Source: Hemibagrus wyckioides (taxonomy: Eukaryota; Chordata; Actinopteri; Siluriformes; Bagridae). From it: 64,000 bases of DNA. The stretch's first letter is position 1. Every line of letters begins with the position of its first letter. The translations under genes and the position numbers were made by a program. The stretch spans positions 28,415,901 through 28,479,900 of the forward strand of contig NC_080716.1 of the NCBI RefSeq assembly GCF_019097595.1. Reading direction: 5' to 3'. The notes under the pieces were generated by a model. It did no database searches. It saw nothing but the letters and a program-made list of their open reading frames with translations, and had not been told where the DNA came from. Below, piece after piece: positions 62,301 to 64,000 of this stretch.

Positions 62301-64000
62301 TGTGTCCAACAACTCGCCCAACGCATGTTTTTTCTTTTTGAGAGCCTCAATATGGCCTTGATTTCCTGTGAACTCCACCAAACCCTGGAGTTCCACTACC
62401 TCAATCTCTAGAGCTCCAAGTGATCTGGTGATGTCCTTAGTCACATTGTGAGCGCACTGTTGACAAAACATTTGAATATGCACTTTCGCCACATCCCACC
62501 AATCTTGCAGTGATGTAAAAGTCAGCTTCTGGAGCCTAAAAACATTCCAAAAGAAACTAAAACTCTCTCTAAAATTAACATCATCTAAAAGTGCCACATT
62601 AAAATGTCAGTATGCGCTACGTGGCTTTACATTATTTTTCTTAAAAGTGCACTGTACCATAAAATGATCTGAAAAACCCACAGGATAAATAACACATGAC
62701 CTAAAAATATTCAGCTGATGTTTAAAAGTATAAAAACAATCAAGCCTGGCTAGTGAGAGGAGGTTCTCTTTACAATGGGACCAGGTGTATTGTCTCTCTG
62801 TTTTGTGGAAATTCCTCCAAACATCACTCAGGTCATGTGTCGTTATAGACTCACACAGGCGTTTGCGAGAGGCAGCATGAGGTTCTAAATGGTTCCTATC
62901 TAAAACATCTGCAGTGCAGTTAAAATCCCCACCAATGATTAAAACTTCACTCTGACCACAAGAACCAATGACGGTGCTTAAAATGTCTAAGAACACCATT
63001 CTCTCCACACTTAGGGTGGGAGCGTACACACAAATAAAAACAAAAACCTCTTTCTCATAAAACGCTCGCACTTTTAAAAGACTGCCTTCTACAACTTCAT
63101 CAACATCATAAGACTGTGGGTTAAAAGACTGAAAATAAAAGCGCAACACCACCGCTAAGAGAGGTATTGTGACTTAAAAACACAAGTCCCTTCCACTCAC
63201 TCGCCCAGTCCGAGGAGTTTCCGGGATCGCTATGCGTTTCCTGCAGGAAAACAACATCTGCGGGCTTGTGTCTCACCATCTCATACACTGCTGCTCTCTT
63301 TCTGTGGTCCCTGGCACCATTGATGTTGAGGGTTACAGCAGTGATAGCGCTCATTATTAAATAGTAAAAAATTTTTTAAAAAAATCACCCACATAGTGCA
63401 ATTAATCAGTGGTTTTAGTGTAACAGAGCTCAGCAGTCTACAAAGAACCTTCATTGTTCTTTTTGATTTTAGTCACTATGGCCTTCAGATGATAAATTTC
63501 AGTTTGCTCAAACACTCCACACCGCATTAACTTCTTAACATCCTGGACAAACTGTTCAGTATCAGGGAAATATTCAACAACATTTACCAACCTTTTACCC
63601 TTGGTGTTTCTCAAAAACGCTGAAATTCCTTCTGCAGTGTAGACCATCTCCCTTTCATTTGATTGTGAACACTGTGACCAACTTGAGTCTGTGGAGCCAC
63701 CATCACTTTCTTCCACATCTGACTCGTGTTTTTTAGCCTGCTTGTTGCTCTTACTTTTAGATCTTTTCTTGCGTTTAGTGGGGATCTAAAAAACAGGTTC
63801 TGCTTCCATCTCAGCATCTGAATCTCCATTATCTCTGATGTCAGCATTGAGACTGCTTTCTAGTTCCTCCACTTGGCTTATCTGAAAGGGGGGCTCGGAT
63901 GCCGTCTCACCCATCTCTGTCACTCTTCACAGTATCGGATGTTTCTGCTTTGTCCCCTACGGGTTTCGCCACAGTAGCACCAGAGTTGCCTCCGCTAAAC
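59305..64000 (-). mobile_element. Tx1-like LINE, nearly full length, several breaks
   Basis: Minus strand. End of ORF1 from the right edge to about 63,438 (YTAEGISAFLRNTKGKRLV), with a TAG at 63,788-63,786. ORF2 starts at 63,354: endonuclease (LNINGARDHRKRA, VVFLQETHSDPG, IIGGDFNCTADVLDRN), reverse transcriptase (NGRSSGIDGLSVEFFK, LRNWRPVSLLCTDCK, RQGCSLSGMLYTLAIEPL, and an intact SAYADDVVVMV), and the C-terminal CPFC-x7-H region. Breaks: a frameshift near 63,140, TGA at 62,609-62,607, TAG at 61,568-61,566, and frameshifts near 61,165 and 60,150. Few defects over 4.5 kb suggest a fairly young copy. The 3' end adjoins a GA tract; ACAT units near 59,390-59,411 lie in its 3' UTR. Confidence 0.85.
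59387..59411. repeat. (ACAT)n microsatellite
   Basis: Short ATAC/ACAT repeat within the 3' UTR of the Tx1-like LINE. Confidence 0.85.

Noticed and set aside
1..64000. CRISPR arrays, bacterial operons, tRNA or rRNA genes
   Set aside because: The regular spacing at 54-59 kb is an exon repeat with splice sites, not direct repeats with unique spacers. tRNA-like promoters found belong to SINEs. No rRNA or functional tRNA cloverleaf was recognised.

Overview
This 64 kb window is animal nuclear DNA, almost certainly from a teleost fish. The evidence is split genes with GT-AG introns, very many (TG)n and (GA)n microsatellites, Tc1/mariner, PIF/Harbinger, DIRS, Ty3/gypsy and LINE remnants, tRNA-type SINEs, and a tandem array of TRIM genes of the fish-specific finTRIM (ftr) type. 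One SINE type resembles short repeats I associate with catfish, but that is only an impression. All host coding sequence I can support is on the minus strand, so genes run from right to left. Layout, 1-41 kb: five finTRIM loci, called E, D, C, B and A from left to right. Each has exon 1 (RING plus B-boxes, 588-591 bp), exon 2 (96 bp), exon 3 (231-234 bp, coiled coil), exon 4 (157-162 bp), exon 5 (45-51 bp) and exon 6 (530-578 bp, PRY-SPRY/B30.2). A, B and C are open from ATG to stop with consistent splice phases (552, 561 and 569 aa). D carries a frameshift and a stop in exon 4. E is cut by the left edge after exon 1. An 83-bp relic of a sixth RING exon lies at 25.4 kb, and an orphan copy of the promoter without its exon lies at 32.9 kb, so at least two further copies have been lost. 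Flanks repeat between copies, as expected of segmental duplication. Introns and spacers hold Tc1, Harbinger, hAT-like, gypsy, DIRS, LINE, LTR-like and SINE debris. Layout, 42-59 kb: a terminal-inverted-repeat element, then two related units made of very short exons (41-72 bp, nearly all phase 1 to phase 1), each exon next to (TG)n(GA)n tracts. The left unit (43.2-49.6 kb) ends in a 59-bp exon that changes phase from 1 to 0 and a terminal exon with a stop. The right unit (52.7-59.2 kb) alternates 45-bp and 54-bp exons for repeated Pro/Ser-rich peptides. A third copy of the 3' end lies at 2.6-3.1 kb between finTRIMs D and E. I cannot name this gene family; it is the least explained structure here. 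Layout, 56-64 kb: a truncated Tx1-like LINE plus a Ty3/gypsy pol fragment interrupt the right unit, and a long Tx1-like LINE of the same family occupies 59.3 kb to the right edge. Both Tx1-like 3' ends abut (TG/GA)n tracts. Functionally, finTRIMs are predicted cytoplasmic ubiquitin ligases: RING for catalysis, coiled coil for dimerisation, B30.2 for target binding. Exon 1 is nearly uniform between copies while B30.2 varies, the usual pattern of an antiviral recognition family.
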